Source of the DNA: Dugong dugon
Lineage: Eukaryota > Chordata > Mammalia > Sirenia > Dugongidae
Direction of reading: 5' to 3'
Length of the DNA: 64,000 nt
Assembly: GCA_030035585.1 (NCBI GenBank)
Contig: CM057481.1
Coordinates: forward strand, 6,659,128 to 6,723,127
In this document: positions 1-10,419 of the stretch, one piece after another
Numbering within the stretch: the first letter of the stretch is position 1
How the letters are laid out: each line of letters begins with the position of its first letter
Notes under the pieces: generated by a model
Seen by the model: only the letters and a program-made list of their open reading frames with translations
Told to the model about the DNA's origin: nothing
Databases searched by the model: none
Program-made: the position numbers and the translations under genes

Positions 1-649
1 ATGAGAATTAGCATCATGGAGAAGGGGCAGAAGGCGGGTCAGGGTAGGATTAGGTATTAAAATCAACATCTAAGGGGAATCTGTATTAGGAAATGAGTCC
101 CTGAAAGCCCCTTAAAGAGCCTTTAAATAATGGGCTCTGGCCTCCCAGGAAGCTGGAGAACCACAAAATACAGTGAAACCTGTGAGAGCTGGAACTTGAC
201 CAGACTGCTTTGTTTTTCCAGGTCTCTGTACTTTGCCACCTTTGACAGGGTACACTCTTAACAGTTTTCTATCACCCTCTATTAGTGGAAAATATTTGAG
301 TTTTCCTTCTCTGACAGATCTCTACCTTACATAGATTCCAGCTTTCACAGCTTTTACATATCCCTGTTTTTTTTTTTTTTATACCTGGGGCATTCTTTTG
401 CCCTGAAGCAGGATGAAGTTGGAGGGGTCAGGTGGTTGTCTGCTTGTCTGCTTTATCAAGTGACCACGTGACCAGACTCCAGAACACTAGGCACTCAGTA
501 ATTCCTGTTTATACTGAGAAGACATATTCTTGTCTTCAAGGAACTGCGGTCTTATTGACAAGATAACATACTTGAATGTGAAATCAGCGGAAAGCGTGGG
601 TGAGTAAGTGTATTCAAAAACGGATAATACATGATGCACGTGTCTCAGT
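1..649. other. Single-copy DNA, no gene seen
   Basis: No coding exon, RNA gene or clear young repeat is visible. There is a 15-base T run near 366-380. The part around 485-560 (a 'ggcactcagtaattcctg...' type string) faintly resembles an old mammalian LINE2-like remnant, but too weakly to call. Confidence 0.4.
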
Positions 650-1060
650 TTCTTAGTGACGCTCTAACAGAAATGCCGTAAGTGGATGGCTTTAACAAGC
701 GAAACTTATTTTCTCATAGTTTAGGAGGCTAGAGGTTTGAATTCAGGACACCCACTCTAGGAGAAGGCTATCTCTCTCTGTCGACTCCGGGAAAGGTCCT
801 TGGCTGTTGTCAGTTTCTGATCCTCGGTTCCTTGGTGATTTTCCTGTGGTGTGGCATCTGTCTTCCCCCATCTGTGCTTGGGTCTGCTTTGCCTGATCTG
901 CTCTGTTATATCTCAAAAAGTGATTGTCTTAAGACACAAGCTACACTGCCATGGCCTCATGAACATAACAAAGAAATCCCTGTCTCCCAACGGGAAACAG
1001 TTACAGGGTGAGGATTTACAATACGTAATGTTGGGGGAACGTAATTCAATCCATAGCAGC
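650..1060 (-). mobile_element. MaLR (MLT1-type) solo LTR
   Basis: On the minus strand this reads as a mammalian apparent LTR retrotransposon LTR. The plus strand starts with the reverse complement of the usual LTR 3' end (aacagaaatgccgtaagtgg, then a 'ttattttctcatag' block). It ends with the reverse complement of the 5' end (gggggaacgtaattcaatcc, then atagcag). The length of about 410 bp fits a solo LTR. No internal ORFs flank it. It is heavily diverged and non-coding; the small reading frames within it have no retroviral motif. The subfamily is inferred from remembered consensus sequence. Confidence 0.6.
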
Positions 1061-1304
1061 ATGGCAGGGATTTGGGGAGCCAAGAGACTAGTGTCACTTG
1101 TTGAGGTGACTTAGGTTGATGGAAGAAGATGAGGAGTGAGGATGTATCTCCCAGGATCTGTATAAAGAGCCGCCTAATGACTCTATAAGGGGTCCTGGTG
1201 GCGCAATGGTTTAGCACTCATCTGCTAACCAAAAGGTTGGAGGTTTGAACCCACCAACTGGCTCCACAGGAGAAAGATCTGGAGGTGTGCTTTTGTAAAG
1301 ATTA

Positions 1305-1780
1305 AGAAAACCAAAAACCAAACGCACTGCCACTGATTTGATTCCGACTCATAGTGATCCTATAGGACAGAGTAAACCTGCCCCATAGGGTTTCCAAGGC
1401 TGTAAATCTTTTTTTGTTGTTGTAGTTTAAATGGAGATTACATTTCAAGTTAGTCCCCCATACAAAAATTTATACATACATTGTTATATGACCCTAATTG
1501 CTCTCCCCATACTGTGACAGCACACTCCTCCTTTCCACCCCTGATTCCCCATGTCCATTCAACCAGCTCCTAACCTTCTGCCTTCCCATCTCACCTCCAG
1601 ACAGAAGCTGCCAGTTTAGTCTCTTGTATCTACTTGAGCTAAGGGCACACTCCTCACGAGTATCACTTTATGTCCCACAGTCCAGCCAAGGCTGTAAATC
1701 TTTACGGAAGCAGACTGCCACATGTTTCGTCTGCAGAGCAGCTGATAGGTTCGAACCGCCAAACTTCTGTTTAGCAGCCT
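1305..1780 (-). mobile_element. AfroSINE-type SINE (inner copy), interrupted by L1
   Basis: Reverse-oriented SINE inserted in the outer plus-strand SINE. It begins with an A/C-rich tail (aaaaccaaaaacc), continues through the reverse complement of the 'GTCGCTATGAG' and 'TCTGTCCTATAGG' blocks, and resumes after the L1 at 1704 with acggaagcagactgccacat. It stops at ttagcagcc, so the tRNA-derived first 35 or so bases are missing (5' truncated). A short agaaaa repeat at 1305-1310 and 1781-1786 may be its target duplication. Confidence 0.8.
1412..1685 (-). mobile_element. 5'-truncated L1 3' UTR fragment
   Basis: Reverse complement of the L1 3' UTR seen on the plus strand at about 7200-7480: a T-rich start (poly(A) on the minus strand), then gtttaaatggagattacatt and cacactcctcctttccaccc. 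Flanked by a perfect 18-bp target duplication, ccaaggctgtaaatcttt, at 1394-1411 and 1686-1703, both copies lying within the host SINE. This proves an L1 insertion into an existing SINE. No coding capacity remains. Confidence 0.92.
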
Positions 1781-1885
1781 AGAAAATCCTATGGGGCAGT
1801 TCTACTCTGTCACTTGGGGTCACTATGACTCAAGAACGAAAACAACTGGATGGCACCTGACCATAACAACAATGGCTCTGTATGG

Positions 1886-2275
1886 AAAGAAAAAAACAAA
1901 TAGGAAAAGCAATAATAGGAGCACAGGATCAGATGATATTCTGGAAAACCCCCCACCCTCAGGGTCTGATGGGGGGATCAGACCCTTGGACCTCAGACTT
2001 TGTTTTCCCAAAGGACCTCAATGTAGACTTTAGATATAATTTTCAAGAGGAGAGTTACGGAAATACAGCAGCAAGAATGCAGAACGCCCTCTGTCCTTCC
2101 ACTTGATCGCTCACCTGCTGTGAACTTGGAATTTTCTAAAAAATAATTAGTTCCGTCACTGTCTTGTAAGTATCATAACTATTCTGTATTTTATTTTTAA
2201 TGTTTAAAGTGTCAGTTGTTAAATGTAAGCCTTTAGAATTGACCATAGTTTTTGGACCCCTGGTTTGATGTTCCT
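1886..2275. other. Single-copy DNA, no gene seen
   Basis: AT-rich and moderately repetitive in composition, but no element or exon could be recognised. The reading frames on both strands have no motif and overlap one another. Confidence 0.35.
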
Positions 2276-2286
2276 TCTCTCTTGCG

Positions 2287-2317
<31 letters not shown>

Positions 2318-2318
2318 G
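2276..2318. repeat. (CT)n-(TA)n microsatellite
   Basis: A run of CT dinucleotides (about 2286-2306) passes directly into TA dinucleotides (about 2306-2318), with one interruption (cttgcg) at the left. It adjoins a reversed AfroSINE. Confidence 0.9.
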
Positions 2319-2330
2319 GTGGGTAGATAG

Positions 2331-2468
2331 GCAGTTGCCCTCAAGTCAATTCTGACTCTACAACCCTGTAGGACAGAGTAGAACTGCCCCATAGTGTTTC
2401 CAAGGAGCAGCTGGTGGATTCGAACTGTTGACCTTTTGGTTAGCAGCCAAGCTCTTAACCACTGGTGG
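2331..2468 (-). mobile_element. AfroSINE-type SINE, short subfamily
   Basis: Reverse-complement landmarks in order: tctgactctacaaccctgta, aggacagagtagaactgccc, then ggagcagctggtggattcg and gaccttttggttagcagcc. The internal 'cagactgccacatctttctt' block of long copies is absent, so this is the short (about 155-bp) class. The tRNA-derived head is partly lost at the right end. Confidence 0.88.
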
Positions 2469-4654
2469 CCTCTCTTATCCTTCGAGAGGCTCTGCCACAC
2501 CCACACCTGTAACACCCTTTCCTTACAGCGTTTCACCTACCTCCTGTCTCTGTGGTGCTGCTGATGAGGTAGATTCCTCCCCTCCCTGTCACGTCCCCCG
2601 TCCTTTGGATAAATGGTTCCAAACCTTGCACTGCAAGCAAACTTGGTGTTTAGTTTATTGGTAATTAGTTGCTAGCTCTTCCCTGACAGAACATAATGCA
2701 ACTACAGAGCACTCACTTATAAAAGGGAAACAGCTGTCAATTATCACTCTAATGAATCCTGTTTGCCAGAGGTGAGAGCGCTAAGGCTCCCAACAGCCTG
2801 GCTGATGCACAACCTTCTGTGCATAGAAAGTGGAATCCTTAAAGACTCCATGTCTATGCTGGACGCGTGATTTGTGAGATGATAATTCTCAGGGCTAGAT
2901 TTCAGTGTGGCCTCGGCTGTAGGTAGCAGTGTAGAATTTTTAGAAGGATTCTCAGAGTTAGTGATAACTGCTCCCCGTTAGCATCTGAATATAAGTACAT
3001 AGAAACAATTGTTTCTAACAAAACATTCAAATAATTTAGTAGTGGTCAACACAGTTACTGTGATGATCATATCAATGCTGTCATGGATGACTTTTGTTAA
3101 ATCACATGTGACAGACCCTATGTTGAACATGTTTGATGCGTTACGTTACTTAATTTGCAAAACAGTCTGTGCTACTTCCCCCCACCCCCAAGAAAGGCAA
3201 ATTCATGACTCTTGTATAATTATAAAATGAACACAGGTCACAGATTTTTTTCAACTCATTACTTGATGAGGGACCCTATAAGGTGTTAAAAGCAGTCAAA
3301 AGAGCATTTGAGAAAGTTGGCATAGCCAGCATATGAGTTCCCCTGATCACCATGGTAGGGAGCCACCCGTCTGTCACAGTCTTTGTCTAGAATTGTGACT
3401 GGCTCACTGACCCTAGGAATACATCAGTCATACAGTGCTTGGAAAAGCACCTCTTTTTAACAAAATGACAGCAACACGATGCAGCACATAAAGTATTTGC
3501 CCCTGCTATTTATAACCTGTAAGACTTTAAGGATGCACGGATCCATGATACTTGTCGCAGGGGTCATTTTAAAAATATACTCAAAGTAAATATCGGTGTC
3601 ACACAACACACATTAGAGTAGATTTTCTTCTGCTGGCAAAAATCTGAGCATGGCGTTCAATCCTTCCTTGAGCTCATATGCCCTGTATCACTGAGGATGG
3701 ATTTTAAATATGCAGGACTTACTGCATGGATATTCTCACCCTCTCTTACCTTGAGTGGATGATCATTCCAGGCGTTTCTATGAATCGTGTCTGTTGGAAT
3801 TGAGTACTGAAGGACAGTAATCAAAGGTCATTTGACAAGATGGAGAGTGGCTGGTGCCTTTACTGACTTTTCTAATGAGACTGCTTTGTGGATGTTGAGG
3901 GAGGTAAAGTTTTTTTTGAGCAGATACTTAGCTGGAGCCACAGCGCTCTCCTGCCTCCTTGTCTGTGAGAAAACAGACTTACTGAAGTCAGCATGTCTAC
4001 ATTTATTCAGGTATGTCAGTAATTTCTCTTTATGCTCTCATCTTTGTTGTGTGGTGAAGAAAGACCTGTACGTGTCAAACGGGGGCACAGCTTCTTGATT
4101 TAGAAGTTTTTAAGAGCACATAAAAATGACTAGCTCTGCCAGGTCAGATTCTTACCTCATGACAAAAGCAAGGTAGCAGGTAGGTTTTATGCTGTGGTTA
4201 GAATGAAGGAATGGACGCCCATTATCAGTCCTCCATGATTTGCTTGTTATTACTGATAATATGAACAATATGTCTGTGCTCTTTGAGAGGTGACAAGCCC
4301 CACGTGTATTTTTAAACATGCCAAGTATGTTTAGTACTCCTCCTACGTTATTTCCCGAAATTCATAAAATCGTGTAACATGTTTGTTTTTTGTTTTATAT
4401 TTAGAATTATTGCCTTCCAGATTCTCTTGCCGTGCTGTGAACGGTACAAAGAAACCCACTTTAATTTTGCACGTATATTGTGAGGAATCATTATGGGGAT
4501 CGACTTTCAAAGGGTTGAATAGTTGCTTCTGCTGGAAATGAAGGGAACTGAAAGAAAAAGGACTCTGGGAACCTCTAAGTCTAGAGATATTTAACAGCAT
4601 GTAAGTGATTATCTTAGTAATGTGTATCAGAATTCCACCAAGGTTTGTTCTTAC
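2469..4654. other. Single-copy DNA, no gene recognised
   Basis: About 2.2 kb with no SINE, L1 or LTR that I can name and no reading frame with a recognisable domain. The longest frames (around 3009-3230 and 3832-4098) have low-complexity or random-looking translations and no splice context I can support. No RNA gene seen. Confidence 0.4.
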
Positions 4655-4785
4655 AGTATCTATCCTTCATGGACCAATAAGCAACATCATGATAAATGGA
4701 GAGAATATTACAGTTGTCAAGGATTTCATTTTATTTGAATCCACAATCAACACCCAAGGAAGCAGCACTCAAGAAATCATATGAC

Positions 4786-6480
4786 CCAAAAAGTCCACAG
4801 TAAAAGTACTGGAACTAATAGAAGATTTCAGCAAAGTATCAGAATACAAGATAAACATATAGAAATCAGTTGGATTCCTTTACACCAACAAAGAGAACCT
4901 CGAAGAGGAAATCACCAAATCAATACCATTTACAATAGCCCCGAAGAAGATACAATACTTAGGAATAAATCCAACCAGAGATGTAAAAGCTCTATACAAT
5001 GAAAACTACAAAACACTACTGCAAGAAACCAAAAGAGAGACCTGCATAAGTGGAAAAACATACCTTGTTCATGGATAGGAAGACTCAACATTGTGAAAAT
5101 GTCAATTCTACCCAAAGCGATCTACAAATACAATGCAATCCCCCTCCAAATTCCAATGGCATTTTTTAATGAGATGGAGAAACAAATCACCAACTTCATA
5201 TGGAAAGGGAAAAGGCCCTGGATAAGTAAAGCATTACTCAAGAAGAAGAACAAAGTGGGAGGCCTCACACTACCTGATTTTAGAGCCCATTATATTGCCA
5301 CGGTACTCAAAACAGCTTGGTACTGGTACAACAACAGATACATAGACCAATGGAACAGAATTGAGAATCCAGACATAAATTCATCCACCTGTGAGCAGCT
5401 GATATTTGACAAAGGCCCAAAGTCCGTTAAGTGGGGAAAAGACAGTCTCTTTAACAAATGGTGCTGACATAACTGGATATCCATCTGCAAAAAACTGAAA
5501 CAAGACCCATACCTCACAGCATGCACAAAAACTAACTCAAAATGGATCAAAGACTTAAATATAAAATTGAAAATGATAAAGATCATGGAAGAAAAAATAG
5601 GGACAATGCTAGGAGCCTTAATACATTGCATAAACAGAATACGAACCGTAAGTAACAATGCATAAGCACCAGAAGAGAGACTAGATAACTGGGAGCTCGT
5701 AAAAATCAAACACTTAGCTCATCAAAAGACTTCACCAAAAGAGTAAAAGGACAACCTACAGACTGGGAAAAAAAATTTGGTTATGACAAATCCAATCAGC
5801 ATCTAACCTCTAAAATCTATAAGATACTGCAAAACCTCAACAACAAAAAGTCAAATAACCCAATTAAAAAATGGGCAAAGGATATGAACAGGCACTTCGC
5901 CAAAGAACACATTCAGGCGGCTAACAGACACATGAAGAAATGCTCATGATCATTAACCATTAGAGAAATGCAGATCAAAACTACAATGAGATATCATCTC
6001 ACCCCAGCGAGGCTAGCATTTATCCAAAAAACACAAAATAATAAATGCTGGAGAGGTTGTAGAGAGACTGGAACACTTATACACTGTTGGTGGGAATGTA
6101 AAACGGTATGATGACTTTGGAAATCGATTTAGCGCTTCCTTAAAAAGCTAGAAATAGAAGTACCATATGATCCAGCAATCCTGCTCCTTGGAATACATCC
6201 TAGAGAAACAAGAGCCGTCATACGAATAGATACATGCACACTCATGTTCATCACAGCACTGTTCACAGTAGCAAAAAGATGGAGACAACCAAGGTGCCCA
6301 TCAAGGGATGAATGGATAAACAAATTATGGTATATTCACACAATGGAATACTGTGCAATGATAAAGAACAACAATGAAGCCGTGAAACAGCTTATAACAT
6401 GGAAGACGCTGGAGGGCATTATGCTGAGTGAATTTAGTCAGTCACTGAAAGACAAATATTGTATAATACCACTATTATAA
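4786..6480 (+). pseudogene. L1 ORF2 remnant (connection and C-terminal Cys-rich region)
   Basis: Broken reading of the part of ORF2p downstream of the reverse-transcriptase active site. A 124-residue open stretch (5093-5467) contains [20 protein letters not shown] and [18 protein letters not shown], typical of L1 ORF2. The last stretch (6244-6480) ends with LFTVAKRWRQPRCPSRDEW and YIHTMEYCAMIKNNNE before a stop. Frameshifts and stops separate the pieces and the catalytic FADD block is absent (truncated away), so no activity is possible. Confidence 0.9.
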
Positions 6481-7480
6481 GAACTCAAGTAAAGGTTTAA
6501 ACACCGAAGAAAACATTCTTTGATGGTTACAAGGGTGGGGAGGGAGGGTAAGTGTTATTCACTAACTAGATAGTAGACAAGAATTATCTTAGGTGAAGGG
6601 AAGGACAGCACACACTACAGGGGAAGTCAGCACAACTGGACTAAACCAAAACTAAGAAGTTTCCTGAATATGATCAAATACTTCGAGGGACAGAGTATCA
6701 GGAGCAGGGGTCTGGGGACCATGCTTTCAGGGGACATCTAGGTCAATTGGCATAACAAGTTTATTAAGAAAATGTTCTGCATCCTACTTTGGTGAATGGC
6801 GTCTGGGGTCTTAAAGCTAGCAAGTGGCCATCTAAGGTGCATCAATTGGCCCAACCACCTGGAGTAAAGGAGAATGAAGAACACCAAAGATACAAGGAAA
6901 ATATTAGCCCAAGAGACAGAAAGGGCCACATAAACCAGAGACAGCGTCATCTTGAGAGCAGAAGAACTAGATGGTGCCCGGCTACCACCAATGACCTCCC
7001 TGACAGGGAACACAACAGAGAGTCAGTCCCTGATGGAGAAGGAGAAAGGTGGGGTGAAGGACTCAAATTCTAGTAAAAAGACTAGACTTAATGGTCTGAC
7101 TGAGACTGGAGGAACCCCAGAAAGTGTGGGCCCCAGACTCTGTGTCAACCTAGAACTAAAGTAATTTCCAAGGCCAACTCTTCAGACAAAGATTGGACTG
7201 GACTGTGGGACATAAAATGATACTCATGAAGAGTGTGCTTCTTAGCTCAAGTTGTTACATGAGACTAAATGTGCAGCTTCTGTCCAGAGGTGAGATGAGA
7301 AGGCAGAGAGAGTTAGGAGGTGGTTGAATGGACATGGGAAATCAGTGGTGGAAAGTAGGAGTGTGCTGTCACAGTATAGGGAGAGCAGTTAGGGTCACAA
7401 AACAATGTATGTATAAATTTTTGTATGAGAAGCTAACTTGAAATGTAAACTTTCACTTAAATTACAACAATAAACAAAAC
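4786..7480 (+). mobile_element. 5'-truncated L1 (ORF2 C-terminal half plus 3' UTR)
   Basis: Nested in the RTE element. ORF2-derived sequence occupies about 4786-6480 and the 3' UTR about 6481-7480, ending in an A-rich tail (acaacaataaacaaaac). Truncated at the 5' end as usual for L1 retrotransposition. The 3' UTR belongs to the single-module type that also appears reversed at 1412-1685 and 29161-29799, and differs from that of the two long L1s. Confidence 0.92.
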
Positions 7481-8025
7481 AATCATATGACATATCACAT
7501 TGTGCAAATCTGCTGCAAAAGACTTCTTTAAAGTGTTAAAAAGCAAAGATATCACTTTGAGGGCTAACGTGCACCTGACCCAATCCATGGTATTTTCAAT
7601 CGCTTCATATACATGGAAAAGCTGTACAATGAATAAAGAAGACTAAAGAAGAATTGGCATCTTTAAATTACGGTATTGGCGGAGAATGTTGAACATACCA
7701 TGGACTGCTAGAAGAATGAATAACTCTGTCTTGCAAGAAGCACAGCCAGAATGGTCCTTAGAAGTGAGGATGATGAAATGTTGTCTCATGTACTTCGTAC
7801 ATGTTATCAGGAGGGACCAGTCCCTGGAGAAGGCCATCATGCTTGGTAAGGTAGAGAGCGAAAGAGAGGAAGCCCTTCAATGAGATCAGTTGACACGGTG
7901 GCTGCAACAACAGGATCAAGCATAGCTGTGATTGTGAGGATGGCACAGGACTATGCAGTGTTTCATTCTGTTGTACGTAGGGTTGCTATGAGTTGGAACT
8001 GACTCAGCGGCACCTGACAACATCA

Positions 8026-9880
8026 GCATCCTTCATGGAAAGGCTACGTTCTGGGTTAAGTTTGTTAGCTCACACTTCTGTTCCGTAGAGCCTCGACACC
8101 CCCCAAAGCAAATAAATTTTCGACTTTACTTGTCTTAGTTTCCTCAAGCAAAGTGGGACTTAAGTCACCGGTGAAATATTGCAGAATGGATTGACTTTGG
8201 GAAGATATGTTTTCTAACTTTAACATCTGTGGAAGTTTAGATGATGTAAATACTCTTCACCACAGTTTGCCAGGCGCTGTGTGCTCTAGATTTAATCAAA
8301 AGTCAGACTAAAGTAAGAAGAGAATCTAGACTTAATGAAATTCTCCACATTTGTGCTGTATCTGCTTCCTAACAGTGATATAGCCTAAACTTTTAAGTGT
8401 TAAAACACTCATGAAGACATATCACAGTGCTAAATGCAGGTTCTCTTTAGAAAGTAGTGGAATTATGTGTTGATTGTATAGTCATTAACTGACTGAATTT
8501 GCTTTTTCCACAATACAGTTTTTTAAATTAGCCTTTGTGACCTTTATAAACATTCCAAATTAAGGTAGAACTTAAGTAAAACAGTCTCACTAGCTTTAAT
8601 AAAGTTTAATAAAAATTCTAAATTTAAAAACCAGCTTCATAAAACAGTGTGTTACTGCCAAAGCATTAAGTAGCATATCAGAGTTTAAAATTATTAAAAA
8701 TTACTAAGTATCCTTTTAGCACGAGATTTATTTTCTGATTGTAGACACCTCCAAAACAAATCGACAGTCAATTGCAATGCATTTTGAGATGTAAAAGCAC
8801 CATTAATTACTGTTAATGGTACTTCTCTAATGTGCTTCTGGAATGTATGTAAATACATCATCTCCACCCAAGCTCTTGACAGTTACTTCTTACTTCTTTC
8901 TAGACAGTTTAAAGATCTTAATTTATTAATATTCACAACAAGCTGAAAGATAAACACATTGTGTTACAGCCCTTGATGAATGGCGATTAGAGACATACCG
9001 CGCTGGGGCTGAGGCAACAGCTGAGAGTAGATAACTGTATTTTTACGCAAAGAACACATGCCTTTTACATTTGTTTCCAGTTGTGTTCCCTCCCACTCCC
9101 CAGAAGTATTTTCATCAGGGCCACTATGCATGTTGCTGTAAAAAAAAAAAAATTAGCATAGCACACTTATGAAAATATATCATGGCAAAAAAACATAGAA
9201 GCCATGTGTTATTTGCATACAAATACAGTATTAACTCCTTGACAGTAACTCATGGTCCTAGGTGAAGCAGAACCTGGAAGAGAGACCTAGAGCTTAAAAG
9301 GATGTTATTGAGAGTCTCTGGAAACTCTTAATTCCAAGGTACCTTAGATTTGAAAGTTTTCGTTAGTCTCATCCTACACCTATTTCATTATTTGTCCCCA
9401 GTACTTTAAACCCAGCTCATATGCTCCTACATGGAAAATAGTATTTTGATTCACTTTCCTGGATGTGATTGACAAGGACTTTTTCATGAATACATTGAGA
9501 GAGCAGTGGTTCCTCTTTACTATGGTTCCTATTTACTACGTCCTTTCATCTCTGCCTTAGCTAGAATCTTCACGCTGCTGCTTTAACAGGCTTCGTGTTA
9601 TAAAAAATAACTTAAAAAAGAGTATTTTGTGCTTTTTCCCCAACTCTACCCCAAAATCCAAAGAAAGCAAATGCCTTAGGTAGGATTTTCACCAGTTTAT
9701 ATATAAAATGTGACAGCTGGCAAAATTAATATATCAACACCTGGATTCTTCTCAAATGCTGTGGGCTGGATAGTAGGGAAGGAAAAACAAATTTTTGTAG
9801 TGAAATGTATTTTAGCATTTGATTTTTACAGTGGATTAGGTTCAGAGTTTTTGTTTTGTTTTTAATTTTTGTCTCTTTTA
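8026..9880. other. AT-rich single-copy DNA; possible conserved non-coding sequence
   Basis: No transposon landmark or coding exon is visible across 1.85 kb. The stretch about 8380-8960 is strongly AT-rich with many TAAT/ATTA cores (e.g. caccattaattactgttaat), a composition common in vertebrate developmental enhancers. That is only suggestive. Short A-runs occur at 9142-9153 and 9188-9194. Confidence 0.35.
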
Positions 9881-9893
9881 ACTTGCTTTAATA

Positions 9894-10103
9894 CCAAAAA
9901 ACAAAACCCACTGACATAGAGTAGATTCTACCTGAAAGCAACCCTATAGGACAGAGTAGAACTGTCCCGTAGGGTTTCTTAGGCTGTAAATCGTTACGGA
10001 AGCAGACTGCCACATCTTTCTCCCACGGAGCAGCTGGTGGGTTCAAACTGCTGACCGTTTGGTTATCAGCCTAGTGCTTAACCAGTGCACCACCAGGGCT
10101 CCA
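9894..10103 (-). mobile_element. AfroSINE-type SINE, long subfamily
   Basis: Reverse-oriented full-length copy: an A/C-rich tail at the left, aggacagagtagaactgtcc, the long-class block gcagactgccacatctttct, then the complete tRNA-like head ending caccaccagggctcc. Flanked by an imperfect 13-bp duplication (acttgctttaata 9881-9893, agttgctttgata 10104-10116). Confidence 0.92.
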
Positions 10104-10229
10104 AGTTGCTTTGATAGAGACATGCAAAATCAGCTTAGCCTGGATGCTTAATAAAGATATATTGCGTATTGAGGAAAATTTCTCATCTACTTGCAAATTT
10201 AGGGTTGTCAGATTTAGCAAATAAAAATA

Positions 10230-10397
10230 TCAAAAAATACCAAACCTGTTGCCATCGAGTCGATTCTGTCTCATAGCGACCCTATAGGACAGAGTAGAAC
10301 TGCCCTGTAGGGTTTCCAAAGAGCGCCTGGTGGATGTGAACTGCTGACCTTTTGGTTAACACCTGTAGCTCTTAACCACTAAGCCACCAGACTTTCC
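10230..10397 (-). mobile_element. AfroSINE-type SINE, short subfamily, inside a DNA transposon
   Basis: Reverse-oriented: gttgccatcgagtcgattct, agggtttccaaagagcgcct, then gaccttttggttaac and ttaaccactaagccacc. It lacks the long-class internal block. A perfect 10-bp duplication (aataaaaata, 10220-10229 and 10398-10407) is shared with the interrupted palindromic element. Confidence 0.92.
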
Positions 10398-10419
10398 AAT
10401 AAAAATACAGGTGCTCAGT

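Larger units (their letters stand above)
1191..1873 (+). mobile_element. AfroSINE-type SINE (outer copy), split by nested insertions
   Basis: The left part (1191-1304) has the tRNA-derived head: ggtcctggtggcgcaatggt carries the box A region and ggtttgaaccc the box B region, followed by the 'caggagaaagatctgg' block of the long subfamily. The right part resumes at 1781 with ctatggggcagttctactct and ends in the RTE-like tail ggcacctgaccataacaac. Imperfect 12-bp target duplications flank the whole unit (1179-1190 and 1874-1885, 3 mismatches), showing that the halves belong together. It is interrupted by an opposite-strand SINE that itself carries an L1 insertion. Confidence 0.85.
4655..8025 (+). 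mobile_element. RTE (BovB-like) LINE 3' fragment, split by an L1
   Basis: The left part (about 4655-4785) carries gaccaataagcaacatcatg and gtcaaggatttcattttatt. The right part (7481-8025) continues in register with gctgcaaaagacttctttaa, then the RTE 3' region. It ends in gggttgctatgagttggaac followed by tgactcagcggcacctgaca. The same blocks lie uninterrupted at 30350-31012, confirming the order. The gap is filled by a 2.7 kb L1 flanked by an 11-bp duplication (aatcatatgac, 4775-4785 and 7481-7491). The reverse-transcriptase frame is destroyed. The 3' end matches the AfroSINE tail. Confidence 0.9.
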
